A stretch of DNA of 64,000 nt, taken from contig NZ_AP022568.1 of assembly GCF_010727605.1 (NCBI RefSeq), forward strand, positions 62,001 to 126,000, in the 5' to 3' direction. The number at the start of each line of letters is the position of its first letter. Positions within the stretch are counted from its first letter, which is position 1. A program made the position numbers and the translations under genes. Positions 12,050 through 19,759 of this stretch are shown one piece after another. Under the pieces are notes generated by a model. That model did no database searches and was not told the origin of the DNA. It worked only from the letters and a program-made list of their open reading frames with translations. The stretch is from Mycobacterium simiae. Its GTDB lineage: Bacteria; Actinomycetota; Actinomycetes; Mycobacteriales; Mycobacteriaceae.

Positions 12050-14689
12050 GTGACTCGACCCGCCCCGCCTGTCCTCACAATTCGGCTCGACGGATCCCAA
12101 CGCTCGTTTGCCGCCGGTCACGAGGTGATCGTCGGTCGAGATCAGCACGCGGACCTACGCATCGCCGACCCCCGGATATCCCGCGCGCACTTGATCGTGC
12201 GTTTCGATCAGGGCCGCTGGCTGGCCATCGACAACGGCTCCCTGAACGGCACTTACGTCAACGGCTACCGGATGCCGGTCGTCGACATCCACGACGGGCA
12301 GAGCATCAACGTCGGCAATCCGCAGGGACCGCGGCTGACGTTCGACGTGGGACCGCAGCAAGGCCAGGCCAGCCGGGCAAGGGGGCCCAGGGCGGCGCAC
12401 GATTCAGGACCACCCACCATCGCGTGGTCGACGCTTCCGGACTCGCCGACCACCATCACCCGTAGCGGTCCAAACCCGCCGCCGCGCGTGTCACCCCGAC
12501 AGTCGCCGCGGAAACCGCAAATGACCGGTCCGCCCAGACATCCCCGCACACAACCGGGCAGCCCACCGCCGGAAGTACCGCGTGGGACACCACCGGAAGA
12601 GCTCACCGTCGTCCACGCCAGGCCCCCGGCCCAGGCCGACGCGACACCACCCGCCGAGTCGACCGTGATCGACGCCAAGACCGCCGACGTGTCCAACCTC
12701 GCAACGCGCTTTGTGAAATTGCTGTCACCGCGGTCGTCCTCGGCGGCGGGCACCGCCGGCGCCCTGACGGTCGGCCGCGCCCCGGACAGCGAGATCGTCG
12801 TCTCCGACGTCCTGGCCTCCCGTCAACACGCGACGCTGATTCCCACCCCGCTGGGTCTGGAGATCCGGGACAACAGCATCAACGGAACGTTCGTCAACGG
12901 CACCCGGATCGGATCGGCGATCCTGAGCGACGACGACGTGGTGACCATCGGCAACGTCGACCTGGTCGTCCGCGACGGCACCCTGATCAAACTCAGCGAC
13001 ACCGCGACCCGCAGCAGTGGGCTACAGGTGCGCGAAGTCGAGTACGTCGTCGACCACGGCAAACAACTGCTGGACAACATCTCGCTGACCGCCCGGCCGG
13101 GCACGCTGACCGCCGTCATCGGCGGGTCGGGCGCGGGCAAGAGCACCCTGGCCCGTCTGATCGCCGGTTACACCAGCCCCAGCTCCGGCTCGGTGACCTT
13201 CGAGGGCCACAACATCCACGCCGAGTACGCCTCGCTGCGTAGCCGCATCGGGATGGTCCCGCAGGACGACGTGGTGCACCGCCAGCTGACCGTCAACCAG
13301 GCGCTCGGCTACGCCGCCGAGCTGCGCCTGCCGCCCGACACCAGCAAGGCCGACCGGGCCAAGGTCGTCGCCCAGGTGCTGGAGGAACTCGAGCTGACCA
13401 AGCACGCCGACACCCGCGTCGACAAACTCTCCGGCGGACAGCGCAAACGCGCGTCGGTGGCCCTGGAGCTGCTCACCGGGCCGTCGCTGCTGATCCTCGA
13501 CGAGCCGACGTCGGGCCTTGACCCGGCGCTGGATCACCAGGTGATGACGATGCTGCGGCAGCTGGCCGACGCCGGCCGCGTGGTGGTCGTCGTGACACAC
13601 ATGCTGTCCTATCTCGACCTGTGCGACCAGTTGCTGCTGGTGGCCCCCGGCGGCAAGACGGCCTACTGCGGTCCGCCGGACCAGATCGGCTCGGCGATGG
13701 GCACCACCAACTGGGCCAAGATCTTCACCAGGGTGGGCGCCGACCCCGACGAAGCCAACCGGCGCTTCTTGGAACGCAAGCAGGCCGAGCGGCATCGGCA
13801 AAAGGCATTGGGGGGCAACGACGATGAGCCCGGCGAGCTGGGCGAGCCGGTCCACACCAGCGTGCGACGGCAGGTCTCGACGATCGCCCGCCGACAGATC
13901 CGGCTGGTCGTGGCCGACCGCGCCTATTTCATCTTTTTGGCGGTGCTGCCGTTCATCCTGGGGTCGCTGTCGCTGACGGTCCCGGGCTCGAACGGGTTTC
14001 ATCTGCCCGGTGCGAACGCGGGCACCCCAGACGAATCCGCTCAGATACTGGCGCTGCTGATGCCGGCCGCAGCGTTCATGGGCACCGCGCTGACCATCCG
14101 CGATCTGGTCGGTGAACGCGCCATCTTCCAGCGCGAGCAAGCGGTCGGGCTGTCCACCACGGCTTACCTGCTCGCCAAGACCGCGGTGTTGTGTGGGTTC
14201 GCGGTCGTGCAGTCGGCGATCATCACCGCAATCGTGGCGCTCGGCAAGAGCGCACCGGCCCGTGGTGGAGTGCTACTCGGGCACAGCACGGTGGCGGCCA
14301 CCGCCGAGCTGTTCGCAACCGTCGCGGCCACCTGCGTCGCATCGGCCGTCCTCGGGCTGGCCATCTCGTCGCTGGTCCGCTCCAGCGAGCAGATAATGCC
14401 ACTGTTCGTGGTCGCGGTAATGGCACAGCTGGTGCTGTGCGGCGGCATGGTCCCGGTGACGGGCCGGCTCGGACTCGATCAGCTGTCGTTCGTCACGCCC
14501 GCCCGGTGGGGTTACGCTGCGGCGGCGTCGACGGTCGACCTGCGCCACCTGGTGCCCGACACGCTGTTGCCGCAGGACCGCTTCTGGCAGCACACGACGA
14601 CGAGCTGGCTGCTCGACATGGGCATGCTGGCCGGCCTGTCCGTGCTCTACCTCGGCTTCGTGCGGTGGAAGATCCAGCTGCGCCGCTGA
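12050..14689 (+). CDS. FHA-FHA-ABC exporter (Rv1747-like)
   Basis: An 879-residue fusion, close to the 865 of M. tuberculosis Rv1747. FHA domain 1 (about 10-90) has VGRDQHADLRI and GSLNGTYVNG. A long Pro-rich linker has Thr residues that could be phosphorylated. FHA domain 2 (about 225-310) has VGRAPDSEIVV and NSINGTFVNG. The ABC ATPase follows, with Walker A GGSGAGKST at 358, signature LSGGQ at 460 and Walker B LLILDEPTSGLD near 480. Then come six hydrophobic helices of the ABC-2/ABCG type. In M. tuberculosis, PknF phosphorylates this exporter and its FHA domains read the phosphothreonines; the transporter has been tied to export of phosphatidylinositol mannosides. The start is GTG 12050. 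The protein lies divergent from its probable kinase instead of downstream. Confidence 0.93.
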   Translation: MTRPAPPVLTIRLDGSQRSFAAGHEVIVGRDQHADLRIADPRISRAHLIVRFDQGRWLAIDNGSLNGTYVNGYRMPVVDIHDGQSINVGNPQGPRLTFDVGPQQGQASRARGPRAAHDSGPPTIAWSTLPDSPTTITRSGPNPPPRVSPRQSPRKPQMTGPPRHPRTQPGSPPPEVPRGTPPEELTVVHARPPAQADATPPAESTVIDAKTADVSNLATRFVKLLSPRSSSAAGTAGALTVGRAPDSEIVVSDVLASRQHATLIPTPLGLEIRDNSINGTFVNGTRIGSAILSDDDVVTIGNVDLVVRDGTLIKLSDTATRSSGLQVREVEYVVDHGKQLLDNISLTARPGTLTAVIGGSGAGKSTLARLIAGYTSPSSGSVTFEGHNIHAEYASLRSRIGMVPQDDVVHRQLTVNQALGYAAELRLPPDTSKADRAKVVAQVLEELELTKHADTRVDKLSGGQRKRASVALELLTGPSLLILDEPTSGLDPALDHQVMTMLRQLADAGRVVVVVTHMLSYLDLCDQLLLVAPGGKTAYCGPPDQIGSAMGTTNWAKIFTRVGADPDEANRRFLERKQAERHRQKALGGNDDEPGELGEPVHTSVRRQVSTIARRQIRLVVADRAYFIFLAVLPFILGSLSLTVPGSNGFHLPGANAGTPDESAQILALLMPAAAFMGTALTIRDLVGERAIFQREQAVGLSTTAYLLAKTAVLCGFAVVQSAIITAIVALGKSAPARGGVLLGHSTVAATAELFATVAATCVASAVLGLAISSLVRSSEQIMPLFVVAVMAQLVLCGGMVPVTGRLGLDQLSFVTPARWGYAAAASTVDLRHLVPDTLLPQDRFWQHTTTSWLLDMGMLAGLSVLYLGFVRWKIQLRR

Positions 14690-14716
14690 CCGCCACCGTC
14701 CCGGTAAGGTGACGCC

Positions 14717-15223
14717 ATCCACCCACCCAAGCACGAGACGTTCGACCTGCTCGCCCGCACCAACACCGACCCCAAGGGCATCGTGCGGGCGGTCGACGAG
14801 TATGCCGTGCGCCCGTGGGGGCTCTACGTCGCGCGCCCCACACCCGGCCGAGCCCAATTCCACTACCTCGAATCGTGGCTGCTGCCGTCATTGGGCCTGC
14901 GCGCCACGGTGTTCCAATTCAATCCTGGCCACGAGCGCGACCACGACTACTACCTCGACGTCGGTGAATACCGTCCCGGCCCGGAGGCGTGGACGTCGGA
15001 GGACCACTACCTCGACATCGAAGTGCGCACCGGCACCGGGGCGAACCTGGCCGACGTCGACGAGCTGCTGGATGCAGTGCGGCTCGGCCTGCTCACCCCC
15101 AAGGCGGCCGAGCAGGCGATCCGGCGCGCCGTCCACGCGCTCGAAGGACTCGCCAGCAACGACTATGACTTACATCGCTGGTTGGCCGGTGACGGCATCG
15201 AGCTCAGCTGGCGCGGCCGGTGA
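14717..15223 (+). CDS. DUF402 family protein, probable non-standard ATC start
   Basis: The 146-residue segment from GTG 14783 is clear DUF402 (AVDEYAVRPWGLYVARP, YLESWLLPSLGLRATVFQF, DYYLDVGEY, DHYLDIEV). Members of this fold include nucleoside phosphatase-like and tRNA-associated proteins; function here is unknown. Similarity to the family seems to begin earlier, at IHPPKHETFDLLARTNTDPKG, which is open from a TAA at 14705 but offers no ATG, GTG or TTG. The codon where relatives start is ATC at 14717, with an AAGGTGA ribosome-like site just upstream. Either ATC (or CTG 14747) is used, or the protein is shortened to GTG 14783. Its stop overlaps a GTG in frame with the next gene (GTGA), suggesting coupling. 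Confidence 0.65.
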   Translation: MHPPKHETFDLLARTNTDPKGIVRAVDEYAVRPWGLYVARPTPGRAQFHYLESWLLPSLGLRATVFQFNPGHERDHDYYLDVGEYRPGPEAWTSEDHYLDIEVRTGTGANLADVDELLDAVRLGLLTPKAAEQAIRRAVHALEGLASNDYDLHRWLAGDGIELSWRGR

Positions 15224-15254
15224 GTATGCCGCCACCCAGTTTTCGCAGGCTGTG

Positions 15255-15271
15255 CGGGGGTAATTCCCCCG
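15255..15271 (+). repeat. Hairpin at the start of the phosphoesterase gene
   Basis: CGGGGG and CCCCCG are separated by TAATT, ending 2 nt before ATG 15274. If translation starts at that ATG, the stem would cover the initiation site. If the upstream GTG 15220 is used, it is inside the coding region. Confidence 0.4.
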
Positions 15272-15273
15272 GT

Positions 15274-15849
15274 ATGCCGTTGAGCGAATACCGGCGCAAA
15301 CGCCGTTCCGGCAAAAGCCCCGAACCAGCAGGGCGGCTCGGGCGCAGCCGCCGCGGCACATCGACCGCGCCGTGTTTCGTTATCCAGCACCACGCCGCCC
15401 GCAGCGATCATTACGACTTCCGCCTCGAGATCAACGGCGTGCTCGCCTCGTGGGCGGTTCCCCGAGGACCGTCGACCAACCCGAAGGACCGGCGGATGGC
15501 GCGCCGTACCGAGGACCACCCGCTGGCCTACGCCGGATTCGAAGGAGTCATTCCCGATGGCGAGTACGGAGCGGGCCCGGTGATCGTTTGGGACCGCGGC
15601 ACCTACGTCAACACGACCCAGCACGATATGCACGAATGCCTGCGCCGCGGCCATCTCTCGTTCCAGTTACAGGGCGCCAAGTTGCAGGGCGGTTTTACCC
15701 TCACCCGGATTCGCGAGGGTAAGGACGAGACCTGGCTGCTGATCAAACGCAAGGACCAGGACGCCGACGCCCGGCGCAAACCCGTCAAGAGTCAACCCAA
15801 ATCAGTGCTGACCGGTCGCACGCTGGACGACCTGACCGCCCGGTCATGA
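15274..15849 (+). CDS. Free-standing LigD-type 3'-phosphoesterase (PE domain)
   Basis: A 191-residue protein that is only the PE module of LigD, which removes 3'-phosphates and 3'-ribonucleosides from DNA ends before ligation. The module begins with the typical LSEYRRKR...KSPEPAG and carries the metal/catalytic residues in HHAARSDHYDFRLE (His40, His46, Asp48), then EDHPLAYAGFEG and IPDGEYGAG. ATG 15274 is chosen because the family starts at this point. The alternative GTG 15220 overlaps the previous stop as GTGA and would add 18 unlike residues. Its stop overlaps the ligase start as ATGA. In most mycobacteria this domain is fused within LigD. Confidence 0.9.
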   Translation: MPLSEYRRKRRSGKSPEPAGRLGRSRRGTSTAPCFVIQHHAARSDHYDFRLEINGVLASWAVPRGPSTNPKDRRMARRTEDHPLAYAGFEGVIPDGEYGAGPVIVWDRGTYVNTTQHDMHECLRRGHLSFQLQGAKLQGGFTLTRIREGKDETWLLIKRKDQDADARRKPVKSQPKSVLTGRTLDDLTARS

Positions 15850-16856
15850 CCGATCTCGCCGGCCTGCCCGACCCGGTGCGCGCCGCATTGCGCGCCGAGC
15901 GGGTACCGAAGTGGCGGGCACCGACGCTGGCCACACTGACCGAGCAGCGGTTCAGCGACCCGAACTGGATTTTCGAGCGCAAGTTCGACGGCATGCGTTG
16001 CCTGGCGTTCCGCGACGGCGATCAGACACACCTGTTGTCGCGAAATCACCAGCCGCTCAACGGAACCTATCCGGAGCTGATGGAGGCACTCGCCGCCCAG
16101 CGCACCACCCGCTTCGTGGTCGACGGTGAGGTCGTGGCGTTTCAGGGACGCCGTACCAGCTTCGCCCGACTGCAGGGCCGGCTGGGCATCACGGATCCGG
16201 CGGTGGCCCGGGCGTCGCATATCCCGGTTTACTACTACCTTTTCGACCTGCTGCACCTCGACGGCGAAGACACGACCGCGCTGCCATTGCGGTGGCGCAA
16301 GCGACTGCTGCGCGCGGCAATCAGCTTCGACGATCCGTTGCGTAACACCGCCCATCGCGTCGGAGACGGCCTCGCGGCGTACCAGGCCGCGTGCAAGCGC
16401 GGAGACGAAGGAGTGATCGCCAAGTTGGCCGACTCCCGCTACGACGGCGGCCGGTCGAAAAATTGGCTGAAGTTCAAATGCGTGCGCGATCAGGAATTCG
16501 TCGTCGGGGGTTTCACCAGCCCGAAGGGCAGCCGAATCGAGTTGGGCGCGTTGCTGATCGGCTACTACGCCGGTCCCGCGAACAACCGCAACCTGGTCTA
16601 CGCCGGCAAGGTCGGCACCGGTTTCGACGAGGCCGCACTGCGCGACCTGCACGAGCGGCTTTCCCCCCTCGAGCAGGAGACACCACCATTTGGCCGGGGA
16701 CTGTTGCGGGAGAACGGCGCTAATTGGGTGCGGCCGGAACTGGTGGTGCAGATCGGGTTTACCGAGTGGACCCGCGACGGTAAGCTCCGCCATCCGCGCT
16801 ACCAGGGTCTGCGAACCGATAAGGATCCCACCGAGGTGATACGGGAGACACACTGA
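15846..16856 (+). CDS. ATP-dependent DNA ligase (LigD ligase module / LigC-like)
   Basis: A 336-residue ATP-dependent ligase with nucleotidyltransferase and OB-fold domains only. The adenylated lysine motif I is ERKFDGMR (Lys46); motif III-like YYYLFDLLHLDG, motif IV EGVIAKL and motif V NWLKFK are all in order. The OB part contains AGKVGTGFDE. It seals nicks with ATP, unlike the NAD-dependent LigA. Its length and domain set match LigD's ligase module or stand-alone LigC. Both junctions overlap: ATGA with the phosphoesterase and TGATG with the polymerase. Confidence 0.93.
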   Translation: MTDLAGLPDPVRAALRAERVPKWRAPTLATLTEQRFSDPNWIFERKFDGMRCLAFRDGDQTHLLSRNHQPLNGTYPELMEALAAQRTTRFVVDGEVVAFQGRRTSFARLQGRLGITDPAVARASHIPVYYYLFDLLHLDGEDTTALPLRWRKRLLRAAISFDDPLRNTAHRVGDGLAAYQAACKRGDEGVIAKLADSRYDGGRSKNWLKFKCVRDQEFVVGGFTSPKGSRIELGALLIGYYAGPANNRNLVYAGKVGTGFDEAALRDLHERLSPLEQETPPFGRGLLRENGANWVRPELVVQIGFTEWTRDGKLRHPRYQGLRTDKDPTEVIRETH

Positions 16857-17746
16857 TGGCACGCGTCGAGGTTGACATCACCCACCCGGATCGCGTCCTG
16901 TTCCCGAAGGACGGCATCACCAAGCAACACCTGGCCGACTATTACGGCGAGGTGGCCGAGACTATGCTGCCGCATCTGCGGGGCCGCGCGCTGACCGTAC
17001 AACGATTCCCACGCGGTATCGGCGAAAAAGGGTTTGTCCAACAGGATTTCGCCGACACACTGCCGGACTGGATGAACGGGATCAGGGTCGACAAGGAGGG
17101 CGGCACCCTGGTCCATCCGCTGGCCGAACGCCCCCAAGCCCTGCGTTGGCTGGCTAACCAGAGCTGCATCACCTTGCATGTGTGGCAGTCGCGGCAAAAC
17201 CGGCTGCACCATCCCGACCGCTTGGTGTTCGATTTCGACCCATCCGGTGACGATTTCGCGGTGGTGCGGGCAGCGGCCCGCGCCGCGGCCGACGTACTCG
17301 ACGAGCTGGGGCTGGCCCGCTACCTGCAGACCACGGGGTCACGTGGACTGCATGTGGTGGTGCCGGTGCGCCCCGAGATCGACTTCGACACCGTGCGCCA
17401 ATTCGCCCGCGACGTCGCCGAAGTCGTCGCCGCCGACGACCCCGCGCATCGAACGGTAGAGGCCCGCAAGGAAAACCGCGGCGACCGCGTCTACCTCGAC
17501 ATCATGCGCAACGCCTACGCGCAGACCGCGGTCGCGCCGTACTCGGTGCGGGCCCGCGACGGCGCGCCGGTAGCCACCCCGCTGGAATGGGACGAACTGG
17601 ACACCCGCGGTCTGCGCGCCGATCGGTTCACCATCCGCGACGTTCCCAGACGGTTGGCCGGCCAAGGCGATCCGTGGGCCGACATGTACCGGCACGCCCG
17701 CTCGCTGACCGGTCCGCTCGAGCGGCTGGCGAAGCTTCATGCCTGA
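16856..17746 (+). CDS. Primase-polymerase (LigD POL module / Prim-PolC-like)
   Basis: A 296-residue archaeo-eukaryotic primase superfamily protein equal to the LigD polymerase domain, which fills gaps and prefers ribonucleotides. The metal-binding carboxylates are in FDFDPSGDD (Asp126, Asp128). The conserved TTGSRGLHVVVP segment and the third-carboxylate region DRVYLDIMRNAYAQTAVAPYSVR follow. The start overlaps the ligase stop by one base (TGATG). Mycobacterial free-standing Prim-PolC acts with LigC in excision-repair gap filling, so the pairing here with a ligase and a glycosylase fits such a role; that is inference. Confidence 0.93.
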   Translation: MARVEVDITHPDRVLFPKDGITKQHLADYYGEVAETMLPHLRGRALTVQRFPRGIGEKGFVQQDFADTLPDWMNGIRVDKEGGTLVHPLAERPQALRWLANQSCITLHVWQSRQNRLHHPDRLVFDFDPSGDDFAVVRAAARAAADVLDELGLARYLQTTGSRGLHVVVPVRPEIDFDTVRQFARDVAEVVAADDPAHRTVEARKENRGDRVYLDIMRNAYAQTAVAPYSVRARDGAPVATPLEWDELDTRGLRADRFTIRDVPRRLAGQGDPWADMYRHARSLTGPLERLAKLHA

Positions 17747-18524
17747 GCTGCCCGACGTCGAGGGGTTCCGGCGCGAGCTGGCCAAAACCTTGCCCCGCCG
17801 CAAGATCGCGCACGTGCGGGTCGAAGACCCCGGGATTCTGCGCAACATCTCCGCCACCGCGCTCGGTCGCCGCCTCGCCGGGCACCATTTCACGACACCA
17901 CGCCGACACGGCAAATGGTTGATTCTGCCCACTGACGGCCCGACGCTGCTGGTCCACAGCGGCATGACCGGACATCCGTTCTACGCCCATGCCGGTGCCG
18001 AACCGGAAAAGTATGAGCGGCTGGTGGTTTCCCTCGACAGGGGCGAACTGCGCTACGCCGATCTTCGGAAACTGCGCGGGGTGTGGCTGGCCGACGACGA
18101 GGACGACCTTGCGAACGTGCTGGGTCCGCAGGGGCCCGACGCGTTGGGTATGGGACTGCGGGAATTTCGCAAGGTCCTCACCGGGCGGCGCCGTCAGACC
18201 GGCCGGCTGAAGCCGACGCTGATGGACCAGTCGGTGATCGCCGGCCTCGGCAATCTGCTCACCGACGAAATCTGCTGGCGGGCCAGGCTCCGGCCGACTC
18301 ATCTGGTGGCCGACCTAAACGCCGACAACGTGAAGCGGCTGCATACCGCGATGACTCAGGTGCTGCGCACTTCGGTGCGGCACGGCCGCGTGCCCGGCCT
18401 GCCCCGATGGCTGACCCGGGTACGCGACGACCCCGACCCGAGTTGCCCACGCTGCGGAACGCGGCTGCGCCATGACCGGGTGGGCGGTCGGACGTCGTTG
18501 TGGTGCCCGCACTGCCAGCATTGA
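17739..18524 (+). CDS. Fpg/Nei family DNA glycosylase-AP lyase
   Basis: A 261-residue bifunctional glycosylase that removes oxidised bases and cuts the abasic site. The N-terminal catalytic Pro2-Glu3 is in MPELPDVEGF (Asp where Fpg often has Glu). The beta-clamp lysine is in RRHGKWL (Lys59), and the H2TH motif is in MDQSVIAGLGNLLTDEI. A C-terminal zinc finger has CPRCG and CPHCQ. It cannot be assigned as Fpg or Nei by sequence alone. It overlaps the polymerase gene by 8 bp, so it is the last member of the overlapping repair cassette. It faces coaE with only 8 bp between stops. Confidence 0.92.
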   Translation: MPELPDVEGFRRELAKTLPRRKIAHVRVEDPGILRNISATALGRRLAGHHFTTPRRHGKWLILPTDGPTLLVHSGMTGHPFYAHAGAEPEKYERLVVSLDRGELRYADLRKLRGVWLADDEDDLANVLGPQGPDALGMGLREFRKVLTGRRRQTGRLKPTLMDQSVIAGLGNLLTDEICWRARLRPTHLVADLNADNVKRLHTAMTQVLRTSVRHGRVPGLPRWLTRVRDDPDPSCPRCGTRLRHDRVGGRTSLWCPHCQH

Positions 18525-18532
18525 CCGCGTCG

Positions 18533-19747
18533 TTAGGGCCGCCAGCCGGTAAAGTCCGCCCATTCCCATGCGCGGTGGTAAGCCCCGGCCAGCCAGGGGT
18601 CCTTCGCCTCGACATAGCTGGCCGCGTCGCCGCCGGCTTGCTGTTCGGCCGCCTTCTTGGCGGCCAGGTAGTCGACCCGTTCCTGCGGGTTGGCGGCCAG
18701 CCAGTCCACGAACAGCAACCCGAACTGCTGGTTGGGCCAGCCGTCCACCCGGATGTGTACATTCGTCGGACGGCCGGGATCGGCGGAGCCGTGAATTCGC
18801 TTGCGCCACAAGGCAGTATCGTCGTTATGGTCATACTCGCTCAGGGTGCTGCGGGCCTCGGCGTGCACGTCATCCTGCTCGATGTGTTCCAGGCGCGGGT
18901 AGCCAGCCGTCAGCAACGCGTCGCCGAGTTCGTCGGCGGCGGTGAGTGATTCGACGGTGATCTGGACGTCGATGACGTCCTTGGCGTCGAATTCCGGCAC
19001 CGCGGTCGATCCAATGTGGTCGACGCGCAACGCTTTATGGCCACACGCCGTGGACAGCCGGGCGACGATACGCCGGGCCTGGTCCGGCCAGGTCGGATCG
19101 GCCGCCACCACGCGGATCGGAGCGCGGGCGGTTCGACGCTCGGACAGATTGTGCGCAAACGGCACGATCCGGTCGTTCCACACTTCGCGGGCGCGCTTGA
19201 CCAGATCCTCCTGACCGCCCGAGTTGTCCATCCAGATATCGGCGACGGCACGCCGCTGATCGTCGTCGGCCTGGGCGGCGATCCTGGCCCGGGCGTCTTC
19301 CTCGGGCATGCCGCGCAGCTCGACCAGCCGCCGCACCCGCTCTTCGACGTCGGCGTACACGATGATCACCAGTGGGAACAGCGGCGCCATACCGGACTCC
19401 ACCAACAGCGGAATGTCCTCGACCACCACCGCATCGTCGGGCACCGACGCGATGATTTCCGCGCGCCGCCGAGCCACCAGCGGATGGATGATCCCGTTCA
19501 GCTTCTGGCGTGCCTCGTCATTGGGAAAGGCTCTGGCGGCCAACGCAGGACGATCCAGCGATCCGTCGGGCAGCAGGATGTCCGCGCCGAAGGCCTCGAC
19601 GAGCGACGCCAACCCCTCGGTGCCCGGTTGGACAACCTCGCGGGCAATAACGTCGCCGTCGACGATGACCCCACCGCATTCCGCGAACGTGGCCGACAAC
19701 GCCGACTTGCCGGCGCCGATGCCGCCGGTCAACCCGATGCGCAGCAT
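18533..19747 (-). CDS. coaE: Dephospho-CoA kinase fused to a GrpB/UPF0157 domain
   Basis: CoaE phosphorylates dephospho-CoA in the last step of coenzyme A synthesis. The N-terminal 200 residues are a P-loop kinase: Walker A GGIGAGKS at 8-15, substrate-site DGDVIAREVV and HPLVARRR. The C-terminal 200 residues form a GrpB/UPF0157 domain of the nucleotidyltransferase fold (DHIGSTAVPEFDAKDVIDVQI). This two-domain layout and length (404) match the mycobacterial form; bacterial CoaE alone is about 200. The C-terminal domain has been thought to help folding or regulation. It starts 12 bp after rpsA on the same strand, so the two are probably co-transcribed. Confidence 0.95.
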   Translation of the reverse strand: MLRIGLTGGIGAGKSALSATFAECGGVIVDGDVIAREVVQPGTEGLASLVEAFGADILLPDGSLDRPALAARAFPNDEARQKLNGIIHPLVARRRAEIIASVPDDAVVVEDIPLLVESGMAPLFPLVIIVYADVEERVRRLVELRGMPEEDARARIAAQADDDQRRAVADIWMDNSGGQEDLVKRAREVWNDRIVPFAHNLSERRTARAPIRVVAADPTWPDQARRIVARLSTACGHKALRVDHIGSTAVPEFDAKDVIDVQITVESLTAADELGDALLTAGYPRLEHIEQDDVHAEARSTLSEYDHNDDTALWRKRIHGSADPGRPTNVHIRVDGWPNQQFGLLFVDWLAANPQERVDYLAAKKAAEQQAGGDAASYVEAKDPWLAGAYHRAWEWADFTGWRP

Positions 19748-19759
19748 CCCTGACCGACG

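Noticed and set aside
15274-18524. Complete NHEJ operon
   Set aside because: No Ku gene was found in the window, so an end-joining claim is not supported.
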